Assembly: GCA_038118725.1 (NCBI GenBank)
Contig: JAYOIK010000011.1
Location: 13,975 to 77,974, forward strand
Direction: 5' to 3'
Length of the DNA: 64,000 nucleotides
Source: JADHLJ01 sp038118725
GTDB lineage: Bacteria; Pseudomonadota; Alphaproteobacteria; Thalassobaculales; Thalassobaculaceae
Made by a program: the position numbers and the translations under genes. Below are positions 34,418 to 43,125 of the stretch, piece after piece (within the stretch, counting starts at the first letter, position 1; the number at the start of each line of letters is the position of its first letter). The notes under the pieces are model-generated. The model ran no database searches. It had not been told where the DNA came from and saw nothing but the letters and a program-made list of their open reading frames with translations.

Positions 34418-35584
34418 TCAGGCGACGCCGTATTGCGCCATCACCGTGGCGGCGCGACGGCTTGCGCGGTCCGGGTCGCTCAGCAATCCGGCCTTGTCGG
34501 CAAGCCGGAAGATTTCGGCCAGATGCACCGCCGACCGAGCGCTCTGTTGTCCGCCGACCATGGTGAAGTGGTCCTGATGGCCGTTCAGATAAGCCATGAA
34601 CACCACGCCGGTCTTATAGAACCGGGTCGGCGCCTTGAAGATATGCCTTGAAAGCGGCACCGTCGGCGCCAGGATCTGGTGGTAGAGCGTCATGTCCTGT
34701 CGCGCCATCGCGGCGAGCGCTGCGCTGGCCGCCGGCGCGATGGCGTCGAAGATCCCCAGCAACGCGTCGGAATAGCCTTCCTCGTCGCCGGCGATCAGGT
34801 CCGGATAGTTGAAATCGTCGCCGGAATACATGCGCACGCCCCTGGCCAGCCGGCGGCGCATCGCGATCTCCTTGGTGTCATCCAAAAGCGAGACCTTGAC
34901 TCCGTCGACCTTGGCGGCGTTGCGATTGATCACGTCGACCGCGACATCCATCGCCGCCATGTGATCCCCGCTTCCCCAATAGCCGGCCAGCGCCGGGTCG
35001 AACATTTCGCCCAACCAGTGAATGATCACCGGCTCGCGTGCCTGGGAAAGCAGCCGGTCGTAAACCTTGGCATAGTCGTCCGGACTTCGCGCGCACTTTG
35101 CCAAGGCCCGGCTGGCCATCAGGATGATCCGCCCGCCGGCGTCCTCGACCATCTCGAACTGTTCCTCATAGGCGCGGATCACGTCGTCGATCGTAAGCGA
35201 CGGATCGGGCGCCAGATGGTCGGTCCCGGCCCCGCAAGCGATCATCGCCTCGCCGTCGTAATCCCTGGAAGCGGCGACGGAACGGCGGATCAGTTCCTGA
35301 GCGACCTCCCAACCAAGCCCCATGCCGCGCTGGGCGGTGTCCATCGCCTCCGCGACGCCCAAGCCCAGGTCCCAAAGATGTCTGCGATAGGCGATGGTCG
35401 CGTCCCAGTCGATGGCCTCGTCCAGCCAGGGGTCACAATCGGCCAACGGGTCGGCCACCACATGCGCCGCCGCGAAGGCGACACGGGGAAGCGCTCCCGC
35501 CGCCTTGTGTTCAAAGGCGGCAGGTGGGCCGGGGGTGTAGCTTTCGGTCCTTCCTTCGGCGGTGGGCAGGGTGAGGGATGTCAT
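34418..35584 (-). CDS. DUF993 family protein (dihydrodipicolinate synthase-like fold)
   Basis: A 388-residue protein that matches the DUF993 group, TIM-barrel proteins distantly related to dihydrodipicolinate synthase. Characteristic stretches are IDWDATIAYRRHLWDLGLGVAEAMDTAQRGMGLGW-like sequence at ~60-90, IACGAGTDHL, and PVIIHWLGEMFDPALAGYWG. Aldolase or lyase chemistry with a Schiff-base lysine is possible (VDGVKVSLLD near residue 225) but untested. It is 48 bases after a Gfo/Idh/MocA gene on the same strand; the two commonly occur together in carbohydrate-like catabolic clusters. Confidence 0.85.
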   Translation of the reverse strand: MTSLTLPTAEGRTESYTPGPPAAFEHKAAGALPRVAFAAAHVVADPLADCDPWLDEAIDWDATIAYRRHLWDLGLGVAEAMDTAQRGMGLGWEVAQELIRRSVAASRDYDGEAMIACGAGTDHLAPDPSLTIDDVIRAYEEQFEMVEDAGGRIILMASRALAKCARSPDDYAKVYDRLLSQAREPVIIHWLGEMFDPALAGYWGSGDHMAAMDVAVDVINRNAAKVDGVKVSLLDDTKEIAMRRRLARGVRMYSGDDFNYPDLIAGDEEGYSDALLGIFDAIAPAASAALAAMARQDMTLYHQILAPTVPLSRHIFKAPTRFYKTGVVFMAYLNGHQDHFTMVGGQQSARSAVHLAEIFRLADKAGLLSDPDRASRRAATVMAQYGVA

Positions 35585-35632
35585 TTCTGTTCTCCAGCGT
35601 GCTCGTTTTCCGGCATGACCCTTGAAACAATC

Positions 35633-36784
35633 TCACAGCGCCAAGGGCTCTAGATCGATCCAGCGTCGTTCCGCCCAGCTCTTGAGACCCGCCTCGGCGA
35701 GTTGTACGCCCTTGGCGCCCTCCAGCAAGGTGTTGGTCCAGGGCCCATCCTCGAGGACATGGCGGATGAAGCCTTCCCACTGTTCCTTGAAACCGTTGTC
35801 GTAATGTTGCGGATCCGGCATCTCTTGCCAGTGATCGGCGAAGGTCATGGTCTGCGGCACATCCGGGTTCCAGACCGGGCGCGGGGTGTTCATCCGCGAC
35901 TGGGTCCAGCACTTGTGCAGCCCGCAGACCGCCGAGCCGTGGGTGCCGTCGACATGGAAGGTCACGAGGTCGTCGCGGCGCACCCGGGTACACCACGAAG
36001 AGTTCATCTGCGCGATGATCCCGCCTTCCAACATGAAGGTGGCATAGGCCGCGTCATCGGCGTCGGCGGCGTATTCCTCGCCGTTCTCGTCCCAACGCCG
36101 GGGGTGATGGATCGCGCCGAGACAGGAGACCGATTGGACCGGCGCGATGGTGTTGTCGAAGACATAGCGCCAATGGGCAAGCATATCGAGAATGATGCCG
36201 CCGCTTTCGGATTTCTTGTAGTTCCAGCTTGGCCGTTGCGCCTCCTGAAACTCGCCATCGAAGACCCAGTAACCGAACTCGCCACGCACCGAATGGATGC
36301 GCCCGAAAAAGCCGGAATCGCGTAGCATCCTGATCTTGCGCAACCCCGGCAGGAAGATCTTGTCCTGGACCACCCCGTGCTTGACCCCCGCGGCCTCGGC
36401 GGCGCGGGCCGCGTCCAGCGCGTCCTTCAGGGTCTCGGCGGCGGGTTTCTCCACGTAGATATGCTTGCCCGCCGTGACCGCTTGCTTGATCAGACCCGCG
36501 CGAAGCCCCGTCGAGGCGGCGTCGAAGAAGATCGTATCCTCCGGATTGGCAAGCGCCGCCTCGAGATCCATGGTCCAGCGCGAGAGCCCATGATCATTGG
36601 CCAGTTTCTGGAGTTTCTCGGGGTTTCGGCCGACCAGGATCGGGTCCGGCATCACTCGGTCGCCGTTCTTGAGCCGCAGCCCACCCTCGGCCCGGATCGT
36701 CAGGATCGAGCGGACCAGATGCTGATTTGTACCCATGCGTCCGGTGACGCCGTTCATGATGATGCCGAGGCGCTGTTCCGACAT
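35633..36784 (-). CDS. Gfo/Idh/MocA family oxidoreductase
   Basis: A 383-residue NAD(P)-dependent oxidoreductase. The Rossmann start is IIMNGVTGRMGTNQHLVRS, an unusual variant of the GxGxxG motif. The family hallmark GKHIYVEKPAAETL gives the E-K-P catalytic lysine at ~residue 112. The C-terminal domain contains GGIILDMLAHWRYVFD, where the histidine probably helps catalysis. Typical substrates are sugars, inositols or related polyols. It is the first gene of a two-gene operon with DUF993. Confidence 0.9.
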   Translation of the reverse strand: MSEQRLGIIMNGVTGRMGTNQHLVRSILTIRAEGGLRLKNGDRVMPDPILVGRNPEKLQKLANDHGLSRWTMDLEAALANPEDTIFFDAASTGLRAGLIKQAVTAGKHIYVEKPAAETLKDALDAARAAEAAGVKHGVVQDKIFLPGLRKIRMLRDSGFFGRIHSVRGEFGYWVFDGEFQEAQRPSWNYKKSESGGIILDMLAHWRYVFDNTIAPVQSVSCLGAIHHPRRWDENGEEYAADADDAAYATFMLEGGIIAQMNSSWCTRVRRDDLVTFHVDGTHGSAVCGLHKCWTQSRMNTPRPVWNPDVPQTMTFADHWQEMPDPQHYDNGFKEQWEGFIRHVLEDGPWTNTLLEGAKGVQLAEAGLKSWAERRWIDLEPLAL

Positions 36785-36865
36785 GTTCCACTCCGAGGTC
36801 GAGGTTCAAAAGCTCGACCTCAGGCTAGCACGCGCCCCGGCGTTTCCGAAAAGACAAGAAACGAT

Positions 36866-37237
36866 CTAGGCGGCGGATGGCGTGGAAGGCGGCGTGGTTG
36901 GAGGCGCGGCCTCGGCGGCGTCGGCCCGCCGCTTACGATAAATCAGCCAGAGATTGCGCGAATAGATGAAGATGCCGGTTCCCTGCCCCAGCATGATCAC
37001 CGGGTCCTTGCGCATGACCGCGTAGCAAAACAGCATCACCCCGCCGCACAGGCTTAGATACCAGAACGCCAGCGGTATCACGCTTTCGCGGCGTTTCTCG
37101 CTGACCAGCCATTGCACCAGGAAGCGGGCGCTGAACATTGCCTGGGCAACCAGCCCGACGACCAGCAGAAACGCTTCCGCCGCGTCGATGCCGTTCGGGA
37201 AGAACCAGCTTACGATCCCACTGATCGCGGATTCCAT
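36866..37237 (-). CDS. Lipid-A-disaccharide synthase N-terminal domain (LAB_N) membrane protein
   Basis: A 123-residue inner-membrane protein with three membrane segments. Its ATG at 37237 overlaps the stop of the glycosyltransferase by one base (TAATG). It shows the LAB_N pattern: LVAQAMFSARFLVQWLVSEKRRESVIPLAFWYLSLCGGVMLFCYA, then GQGTGIFIYSRNLWLIYR. Such proteins occur next to lipid A sugar-transfer genes. The function is not established; small EmrE-like flipping has been suggested for related proteins. It is the last gene of the operon. Confidence 0.9.
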   Translation of the reverse strand: MESAISGIVSWFFPNGIDAAEAFLLVVGLVAQAMFSARFLVQWLVSEKRRESVIPLAFWYLSLCGGVMLFCYAVMRKDPVIMLGQGTGIFIYSRNLWLIYRKRRADAAEAAPPTTPPSTPSAA

Positions 37238-38010
37238 TACCGGGGTTCCTTGCTGTTCAACGCGCCGGGCGAGCGCCGGATCAGCCACATCACACCCAAG
37301 AGGTCGGGGATGCCGACCAGTAGGCGGCCGAGATTGGTGTATTTCGATCGGCCCTGGGTGCGATGTCGGTGGTTTACCGGAACCACCCGGACCGCGCAAT
37401 TCTCGCGCTTGGCGAGCGCCGGCAAATAGCGGTGCATGTGATCGAAATATGGAAAGCGTAGAAACAACGAGCGCTGGTAGAGCTTGAGGGAGCAACCGGT
37501 GTCCGGATTGTCGTCGCGCAGCGCGGCACGGCGGATCGCGTTGGCGATTCGCGAAGCCCGGCGCTTGGCCCAACTGTCCCGCCGGTTCACCCTATGCCCG
37601 GTGACCATCAGGCGTCCGGCCCCGCTTTCGGACTGATACGCCTTCAGAAGCTTCGGAATATCCGCCGGGTCGTTCTGCCCGTCCCCGTCGAGGGTGGCGA
37701 TCAGATCACCATGCGCCGCCATCACGCCAGTGCGCAGGCCGGCGCTCTGTCCGGCACATTTGTCATGGATGATCACGCGCAGGCGAGGTTCGGATTTTCT
37801 TAATGCAAGCAGGGTGTTACGGGTGCCGTCCGTGCTGCCGTCATCGACATAGACGATCTCGAAATCACACACGTCGTCCAGCGCCGCCACGATCTCATCG
37901 ACCAGGGGGCGGATATTGTCGGCCTCGTTCAAAACCGGCACGACGACCGACAGGAGCGGTGGCTGAACCGCTTGCGCCGCCGGTTGGACTGGGTTGTTTG
38001 CCTCGCTCAC
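37237..38010 (-). CDS. Family 2 glycosyltransferase (polyprenyl-phosphate sugar synthase-like)
   Basis: A 257-residue GT-A enzyme with VVVPVLNEADNIRPLVDEIV, the VYVDDGSTDGT motif and the metal-binding TLDGDGQNDPADI. It resembles dolichol-phosphate mannose synthase and ArnC-type enzymes, which load a sugar onto undecaprenyl phosphate. It has no long C-terminal membrane tail but WLIRRSPG and the basic C terminus may touch the membrane. The downstream ArnT-like enzyme in the same operon would use such a lipid-linked donor. Confidence 0.9.
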   Translation of the reverse strand: MSEANNPVQPAAQAVQPPLLSVVVPVLNEADNIRPLVDEIVAALDDVCDFEIVYVDDGSTDGTRNTLLALRKSEPRLRVIIHDKCAGQSAGLRTGVMAAHGDLIATLDGDGQNDPADIPKLLKAYQSESGAGRLMVTGHRVNRRDSWAKRRASRIANAIRRAALRDDNPDTGCSLKLYQRSLFLRFPYFDHMHRYLPALAKRENCAVRVVPVNHRHRTQGRSKYTNLGRLLVGIPDLLGVMWLIRRSPGALNSKEPR

Positions 38011-38047
38011 ATGCGTGGTCCTGGCGAATGGCTTCGTCCGTGCCTTC

Positions 38048-38776
38048 TTAGCGCCCGGACTCCACGGGTTTCAACACCCTTGTCGCGCGCGGGTCGAGAT
38101 AGTGGCGTTTTAGGAGGATCGCGGTACAGATCGCGAGATAGGCGCCGCCCAGCACATCGCTTGGATAATGGGCGAGAACCGCGACCCGGCTTATGCCCAC
38201 CAAACCGGCGATGAGGAGCCAGAGCGCGGCGAGGCGCGGGTAGACGAGAAACAGCGCGAAGCAAACCGCGACGATGGTCTGGGTATGTCCCGACGGGAAG
38301 GAATTGCGGGCGATCTCGAAATTGAGCGGCGAGAGGCCGTAAAGATCTTCCGAGAACAGATAGCGCGGCCGGTATCGCCCGATCAGAATTTTCAGAATGT
38401 GATGCAGCACGCCGGAGACAAGAACCGTCAACACCACGAACCAAAGATTCTGGGCGTGAGCTAGAAAGCGGGCTCTGGTTTCCTCATCGATGGCCCTTCT
38501 GGCGATCAGGACCGATACACCGATGCCGACGATTAGCAAGACCAGCCAGCCGACGGCGTCACCGAACTTGGTGACGATCTCGAAGAAACGTCGATAAGTC
38601 TCGTCCATCTCGGCGGCGGCGCGTATCACCGCGCGGTCCACCAGAACCCCGATGAAAACACACAGGGCCAGGACCAACGGCAATAGCCAGCCGAGCGGCG
38701 GTCGCGGCAGGTCCACCAGAAAACAGCGCCAGGCGCCGGCAAGGCGCGCCATGACTACCGAAATCATTTCGGTCAC
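38048..38776 (-). CDS. PAP2 family phosphatase
   Basis: A 242-residue membrane phosphatase with the three conserved motifs: KILIGRYRP (~residue 126), FPSGH (~157) and SRVAVLAHYPSD (~195). About six membrane helices are visible. In this operon it may be a lipid A 1- or 4'-phosphatase (LpxE/LpxF type) or recycle undecaprenyl pyrophosphate. It starts four bases inside the end of the ArnT-like gene, so the two are translationally coupled. Confidence 0.9.
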   Translation of the reverse strand: MTEMISVVMARLAGAWRCFLVDLPRPPLGWLLPLVLALCVFIGVLVDRAVIRAAAEMDETYRRFFEIVTKFGDAVGWLVLLIVGIGVSVLIARRAIDEETRARFLAHAQNLWFVVLTVLVSGVLHHILKILIGRYRPRYLFSEDLYGLSPLNFEIARNSFPSGHTQTIVAVCFALFLVYPRLAALWLLIAGLVGISRVAVLAHYPSDVLGGAYLAICTAILLKRHYLDPRATRVLKPVESGR

Positions 38777-40491
38777 GGCGCGGGTTCGCGGGTGACAATA
38801 TCAATGATCACCTCGCGTCCGTTGGAGTAGTTGAGCCCTGGAAGGCTTTCCCTCGTTTCAAGAGTGATCCCGGCCTCGCGGGCCAGCGTTGACATTTCCT
38901 CGCGATGACGCCGGGCTATTGCCGCGACGGTCCCTGGTTCTTCGACCAGCGCCTTGACCGCGTCGCTTGGCGAAATCAGACGGGTTCCCGTGCCCGCGAG
39001 GAACACCAGACTGGGTTCATGAAATCCCACCGCAAGGAGCGGGCGCGCGGTATCGGTTCGAATACGTTCATGGGCGGTGGCGATCCGGGGAGAAAGAAAC
39101 ACATGGGAGAGCGACGGCACGGTGAATTGCGCGAGACAAGCCAGGAACAGAGCGGACCCGCCTATGCAATAAATCGCGGCACGACGCGGCGCGCGGCGCA
39201 GCAGCGCGGTCGCCGCGAGAATGACGGTCAGCGCGGCGAGCGGCGCGGCGATGAAGGCTTCCGGCGCGACGGCGAGGGATTGCAGGATTTGTCCGACAAC
39301 CCGTTCCACCGCCGTAACGGTCGTGGAAAGATCCGCCGACGGATGGCTCGGGCCGATGCCGAGAACCGGAAGCGCGGCCGCCGCCGTCGCGAGGCCTAGG
39401 CCGATTGTAAGCCACAGACAACTCGCGACCCGGGTTCCCCAAGGTAGCGTCGGTGGTTCTCCAGCGGCCTTCTCGGTCGCGGCGGCGAAACGGCTGATCC
39501 AGGCGCCGATGAGGATTGCCAGGGCGGGATAGAGCGGCAGGACATAATGTGGCAGCTTGGTCGGGACCAGCTCGAACAGCAACCAGGTCGGGATCAGCCA
39601 GGCGAGAAGGAAGCGCACCGCCGGCTCCGATCGGGTGCGCCAGGCGCTGGCCAGCCCCGGCCAGATCAGCAACGAGCCGGGCCAGAAGGTCAACGCCACC
39701 AGCAAAAGATAGTATCCTGGTGGAGAGCCATGCGATTCCATCGCGCCGAGAAGCTTGGGCAACAGATCACCGCCCACCGAGTTTTCCAGAAACGCGCCGC
39801 CCGACCGCAACTGCACCGCGACGATCCAGGGAACCACGAGAAACGCCGCCAGCGGCAGGCCGATCAGCGGCCGCAGCGCCATCAGCCAACGAACCCGGCG
39901 GTCGGCGATAACCAACGCGACAATGGTGAGGCCGGTGATCAGCGGCGTTATCGGCCCCTTGATCAGCAGTCCGAATCCGATGCCGAGCCAAAACACCAGC
40001 CAGGTCCCCACTCCCTTTGCGTCGGTATAAGCGCGCGCGAGTCCGAGTTGCGCGGCGAGCACGGTGGCCAGCAGAAGCGCGTCGGTCTTGGCCAGATGCG
40101 CCTCGACGGTGAGCAAGAGACTGGAGGCCAGAAGCGCCGCCGCGAGCAAGGCGGCGGTCTCGGTCAAGAACAGGCGAGCCAAGGCGTGGGTCAGCAACAC
40201 CGCGAGCACCGCGGCGATAAGCGAGGGGATCCGATAGGCCCAGATCTCGGTTGGCGCGTCGCTCGCGAAGAGTTTGGACGAGGCGGCCTGCAACCAATAG
40301 GCGCCGACGGGTTTCTTGTAGCGTGGGGTTTCCTGGAACCTGATGTCGACATAGTCGCCGGTCTCGACCATCTGTTTAGAGGCCTGAGCGAAGCGCGCCT
40401 CGTCACGGTCAAGCGGTGGAATAGCCGATAGTCCCGGCAGATAAAGCGCCAGACACAGCAGGATAAGCAAGCCGGCGTTTCTCAGGTGCAC
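38773..40491 (-). CDS. ArnT-like family 39 glycosyltransferase
   Basis: A 572-residue membrane glycosyltransferase with about 12 membrane segments. The first periplasmic loop has the catalytic DRDEARFAQASKQMVETGDY, followed by RYKKPVGAYWLQAAS, both typical of ArnT/PMT-like enzymes. It probably moves a sugar from a polyprenyl-phosphate donor onto lipid A or another periplasmic target. It is the first gene of the operon (then PAP2, GT2 and LAB_N). The 108 bases before it, up to the convergent-free end of ccmI, hold the promoter; no clear motif is visible. Confidence 0.9.
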   Translation of the reverse strand: MHLRNAGLLILLCLALYLPGLSAIPPLDRDEARFAQASKQMVETGDYVDIRFQETPRYKKPVGAYWLQAASSKLFASDAPTEIWAYRIPSLIAAVLAVLLTHALARLFLTETAALLAAALLASSLLLTVEAHLAKTDALLLATVLAAQLGLARAYTDAKGVGTWLVFWLGIGFGLLIKGPITPLITGLTIVALVIADRRVRWLMALRPLIGLPLAAFLVVPWIVAVQLRSGGAFLENSVGGDLLPKLLGAMESHGSPPGYYLLLVALTFWPGSLLIWPGLASAWRTRSEPAVRFLLAWLIPTWLLFELVPTKLPHYVLPLYPALAILIGAWISRFAAATEKAAGEPPTLPWGTRVASCLWLTIGLGLATAAAALPVLGIGPSHPSADLSTTVTAVERVVGQILQSLAVAPEAFIAAPLAALTVILAATALLRRAPRRAAIYCIGGSALFLACLAQFTVPSLSHVFLSPRIATAHERIRTDTARPLLAVGFHEPSLVFLAGTGTRLISPSDAVKALVEEPGTVAAIARRHREEMSTLAREAGITLETRESLPGLNYSNGREVIIDIVTREPAP

Positions 40492-40599
40492 GGTTCAACC
40501 GCCGTTGTTGTAGACCCCTAGGGCCAATGCCCTCTTGGTTTAGGCCACCGCCGCCGTGTCCTGTCAATCGGCAAGAGGCAAGACAAGTACGCGCTCGGC

Positions 40600-42093
40600 C
40601 TAGTTCGCGTCCAGCGCCTTCAAGCGTTGTTCAAGCGCCGCGCGGACCGGCGCCTCCGGACCCAGGCGGTCCAGCAGACGGCCCCAAAGATCCCGGGCCG
40701 CCGCCTTGTCTCCCTCATTGGCGGCGATCATCCCGCCGTAAAACATGGCCTCGGGTAGCGACGGGTCGAGGGTCAACAAATGCTTGATCACGGTCTTGAA
40801 AGCCGGCGGCATGGCGTTTTCCGGCGTGCCTTGCGGAAACAGCGCGCGGGCATAGGCGAGCTGCGCGTCAACCCGGTCCGGCGCCCGTTCGGCGGCGCTT
40901 GCGAAAGCCCTGAGCGCGTCATCGGGCTGTTGCAGCACCCCGTAGGAACGGCCAAGACGCAGCCAACCGTCGATATCTTCCGGGTTTTGTTCCATCCGTG
41001 TCGCGAGACGCCGCACCATGCCACGGATCATCGCCTGGCGATCCTCCGGTGCCATGTCCTTGGCGGCGGCGACCTGATCCTGTGTCGGCCCTCGTGGTGT
41101 CGCCGGCGTGGCGGCTGTTGCCGGAGCCTTCCCACCCGGTAGGGGTATCGGGCGTTTGGCACGCTCGGCAAGGCGGAGCGCGGCGACATCGATCCCAGAT
41201 TGTTGGGTGACCTGGTCGATATGGCTTTTCAGCAAGGCCTCCCAGCCGGCGCCGGATGGGGTGTCGGCCTCGAGGGATACCCAGGTCCGCAACGCCGCCT
41301 CGAAATCCTCGCGCTGCGAGGCCGCGAGCCCGATATAGAAGCGCGCCCGAGGCTCTCCCGGCATTTGTTCCAAGGCTTTCTCGAACGCCGCCAAGGCGTC
41401 GGGTGTAACCGAGCCGCCGGCGGCCATGGTCAAGGCCTCGCCATAGGCCGCCAATGTTCTTGCGTCGCCCTGCGAAAGGCCGACGGCTTGCCTCAGTGCC
41501 TCGGCGGCCTTGGGATAGTCGCGGGTCACCAAGTAGGAGCGCCCGAGCAGCACCCAGCCTTCCAGGTCACGCGGGTTGTCCTTGAGGCGTTGTTCGAGTC
41601 GGGCAACCATTTCGCCCATGCCCTCGTGCTGCCCCCCGGCCTCGCCCGTCGCGCGGGCAGCTTCCGTCTCGCGGGCTTTCTGGGCGGCTAGGCGCTCATC
41701 CGCGCGGTCGGCATAGGGTTGGTTCGGCGTGGTCGGACTGCCGGCATGCATATAAGTCAACAACGTGGCGGCGGGGACGAAGAAGACCAGGACGACCACC
41801 ATCAGCATGCGCCGCGAGGGCGATAGACCCGCGCCAACCTGTTCCGCCGCTTGCCGGGCTTCGGCATCGGCGGCGAGCATGCGGCGCTGGATCTCGATCC
41901 GCGCCGCCTCCAGCTCCGACGAACCGATGCGCCCTTGGGTATGATCCCGCTCAAGCTCGTCCAACTGGTCGCGATAGACCCGTAACCCATGTTCCGCGCG
42001 ATCGCCCTGATTTTCAGTACCGTTCACGATCGGCCAGACCAGGGCCAGAATAGCGCCGAAGGTCAAAACACCGGCGACAAGCCAAAAAATCAT
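40600..42093 (-). CDS. ccmI: Cytochrome c maturation protein CcmI
   Basis: A 497-residue protein, last in the ccm operon. The N terminus MIFWLVAGVLTFGAILALVWP and a second hydrophobic segment (SRRMLMVVVLVFFVPAATLLTYM) flank a leucine-zipper-like cytoplasmic loop (YRDQLDELERDHTQGRI), as in known CcmI. The C-terminal half is periplasmic with TPR repeats (LLGRSYLVTRDYPKAAEAL; LRLGRSYGVLQQPDDALRAF). It binds apocytochrome c and hands it to the haem ligation complex. The ATG at 42093 overlaps the ccmH stop by four bases. Confidence 0.92.
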   Translation of the reverse strand: MIFWLVAGVLTFGAILALVWPIVNGTENQGDRAEHGLRVYRDQLDELERDHTQGRIGSSELEAARIEIQRRMLAADAEARQAAEQVGAGLSPSRRMLMVVVLVFFVPAATLLTYMHAGSPTTPNQPYADRADERLAAQKARETEAARATGEAGGQHEGMGEMVARLEQRLKDNPRDLEGWVLLGRSYLVTRDYPKAAEALRQAVGLSQGDARTLAAYGEALTMAAGGSVTPDALAAFEKALEQMPGEPRARFYIGLAASQREDFEAALRTWVSLEADTPSGAGWEALLKSHIDQVTQQSGIDVAALRLAERAKRPIPLPGGKAPATAATPATPRGPTQDQVAAAKDMAPEDRQAMIRGMVRRLATRMEQNPEDIDGWLRLGRSYGVLQQPDDALRAFASAAERAPDRVDAQLAYARALFPQGTPENAMPPAFKTVIKHLLTLDPSLPEAMFYGGMIAANEGDKAAARDLWGRLLDRLGPEAPVRAALEQRLKALDAN

Positions 42094-42578
42094 GACCGCG
42101 ACTCCCGATCCGAGTCCGTCTCCCGCAGCAGATCGGCGACCCGCGCGGCCTCGGCCTCGTCCAGGGGCGCCGCCTGTTGGGCGCCACGCCGACGGCTCAG
42201 AAACAACGCCGCTCCAAGCACCCCAAAAGCCAATACCACCCAGGGTCCATACCAAAGCGCATAGGTCGCCGTCGTGACCCTCGGCTTCAGGAGCACGAAT
42301 TCCCCATAGCGCGAGACCAGATAATCGAGAATCGCCTCGTCACTCTCGCCCGCGACCAACCGTTCCCGCACGATCACCCTTAGATCTCGGGCCAACGATG
42401 CGTTGCTGTCGTCAATCGACTGGTTTTGACAAACCAGACAACGGATATTCTTGCTGAGCGCGCGGGCGCGCGCCTCAAGCGCGGGATCCGACAGTATCTC
42501 ATTCGGCTCGACGGCCAGCGGCTCCGACACCGGCGCCAGCGTGAACAACACCGCCAAAACCGCGAGGAACCGACCCAT
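42090..42578 (-). CDS. ccmH: Cytochrome c maturation protein CcmH
   Basis: A 162-residue thiol-disulfide protein. It has a signal peptide (FLAVLAVLFTLAPVSEPLAVE), the active-site RCLVCQNQSIDDSNA with the CxxC pair, and a C-terminal membrane anchor (YGPWVVLAFGVLGAALFL). It keeps apocytochrome cysteines reduced for haem attachment, together with CcmG and CcmF. The start at 42578 overlaps the ccmG stop by one base (TGATG). Confidence 0.93.
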   Translation of the reverse strand: MGRFLAVLAVLFTLAPVSEPLAVEPNEILSDPALEARARALSKNIRCLVCQNQSIDDSNASLARDLRVIVRERLVAGESDEAILDYLVSRYGEFVLLKPRVTTATYALWYGPWVVLAFGVLGAALFLSRRRGAQQAAPLDEAEAARVADLLRETDSDRESRS

Positions 42579-43120
42579 CAGCCCGCCTTCCGCAGTTTTT
42601 CGACGATCGGCAGGATAACCTCTTGATAATCTTCCCGCGACAAAGGGCCGACATGGCGGTACTGGATGCGCCCGGCCTTGTCGACGACATAGGTCTCGGG
42701 AACGCCGTAGACCCCCCATTCGATCGCCACCCGGCCATCGCCGTCGCGGCCGATGCGCTGAAACGGGTCGCCAAGTTGCGCCAGCCAATTCACCGCCGCG
42801 CCCGGCGCGTCCTTGTAGTTAATGCCATAGAGTGGGACCGCGTTGCTCGCGCCGATCTCCATCAGCAGGGGATGCTCAACCCGGCAAGGTCCGCACCAGG
42901 AGGCGAAGAAATTAACCAGCCGCACGTCACCGGTGAGACTGCCAGGATCGATCCCCTGTTTCGATGACATCAGCGGCGGCAGCTCTTGCGCCGGCGCGGG
43001 CTTGTCGATCATCGCCGAGGGCAGGGTGCGCGGGTCCTTGCCTTGCAGGATCGGCGCGGCGAAATAGGCGGCGGCGCCCAGAAATAGGATCAAGGGAAGC
43101 ACGTAGAGCAAGCGCGACAT
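42578..43120 (-). CDS. ccmG: Thiol:disulfide interchange protein CcmG (DsbE)
   Basis: A 180-residue membrane-anchored thioredoxin. Residues 1-25 form the anchor (SRLLYVLPLILFLGAAAYFAAP), and the redox site is FFASWCGPCRVEHP. GINYKDAPGAAVNWL and GVPETYVVDKAGRIQYRHVG are typical of CcmG. The ATG at 43120 is chosen; a TTG three codons upstream overlaps the ccmF stop. It reduces CcmH or apocytochrome c in the periplasm. Confidence 0.93.
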   Translation of the reverse strand: MSRLLYVLPLILFLGAAAYFAAPILQGKDPRTLPSAMIDKPAPAQELPPLMSSKQGIDPGSLTGDVRLVNFFASWCGPCRVEHPLLMEIGASNAVPLYGINYKDAPGAAVNWLAQLGDPFQRIGRDGDGRVAIEWGVYGVPETYVVDKAGRIQYRHVGPLSREDYQEVILPIVEKLRKAG

Positions 43121-43125
43121 GATGA

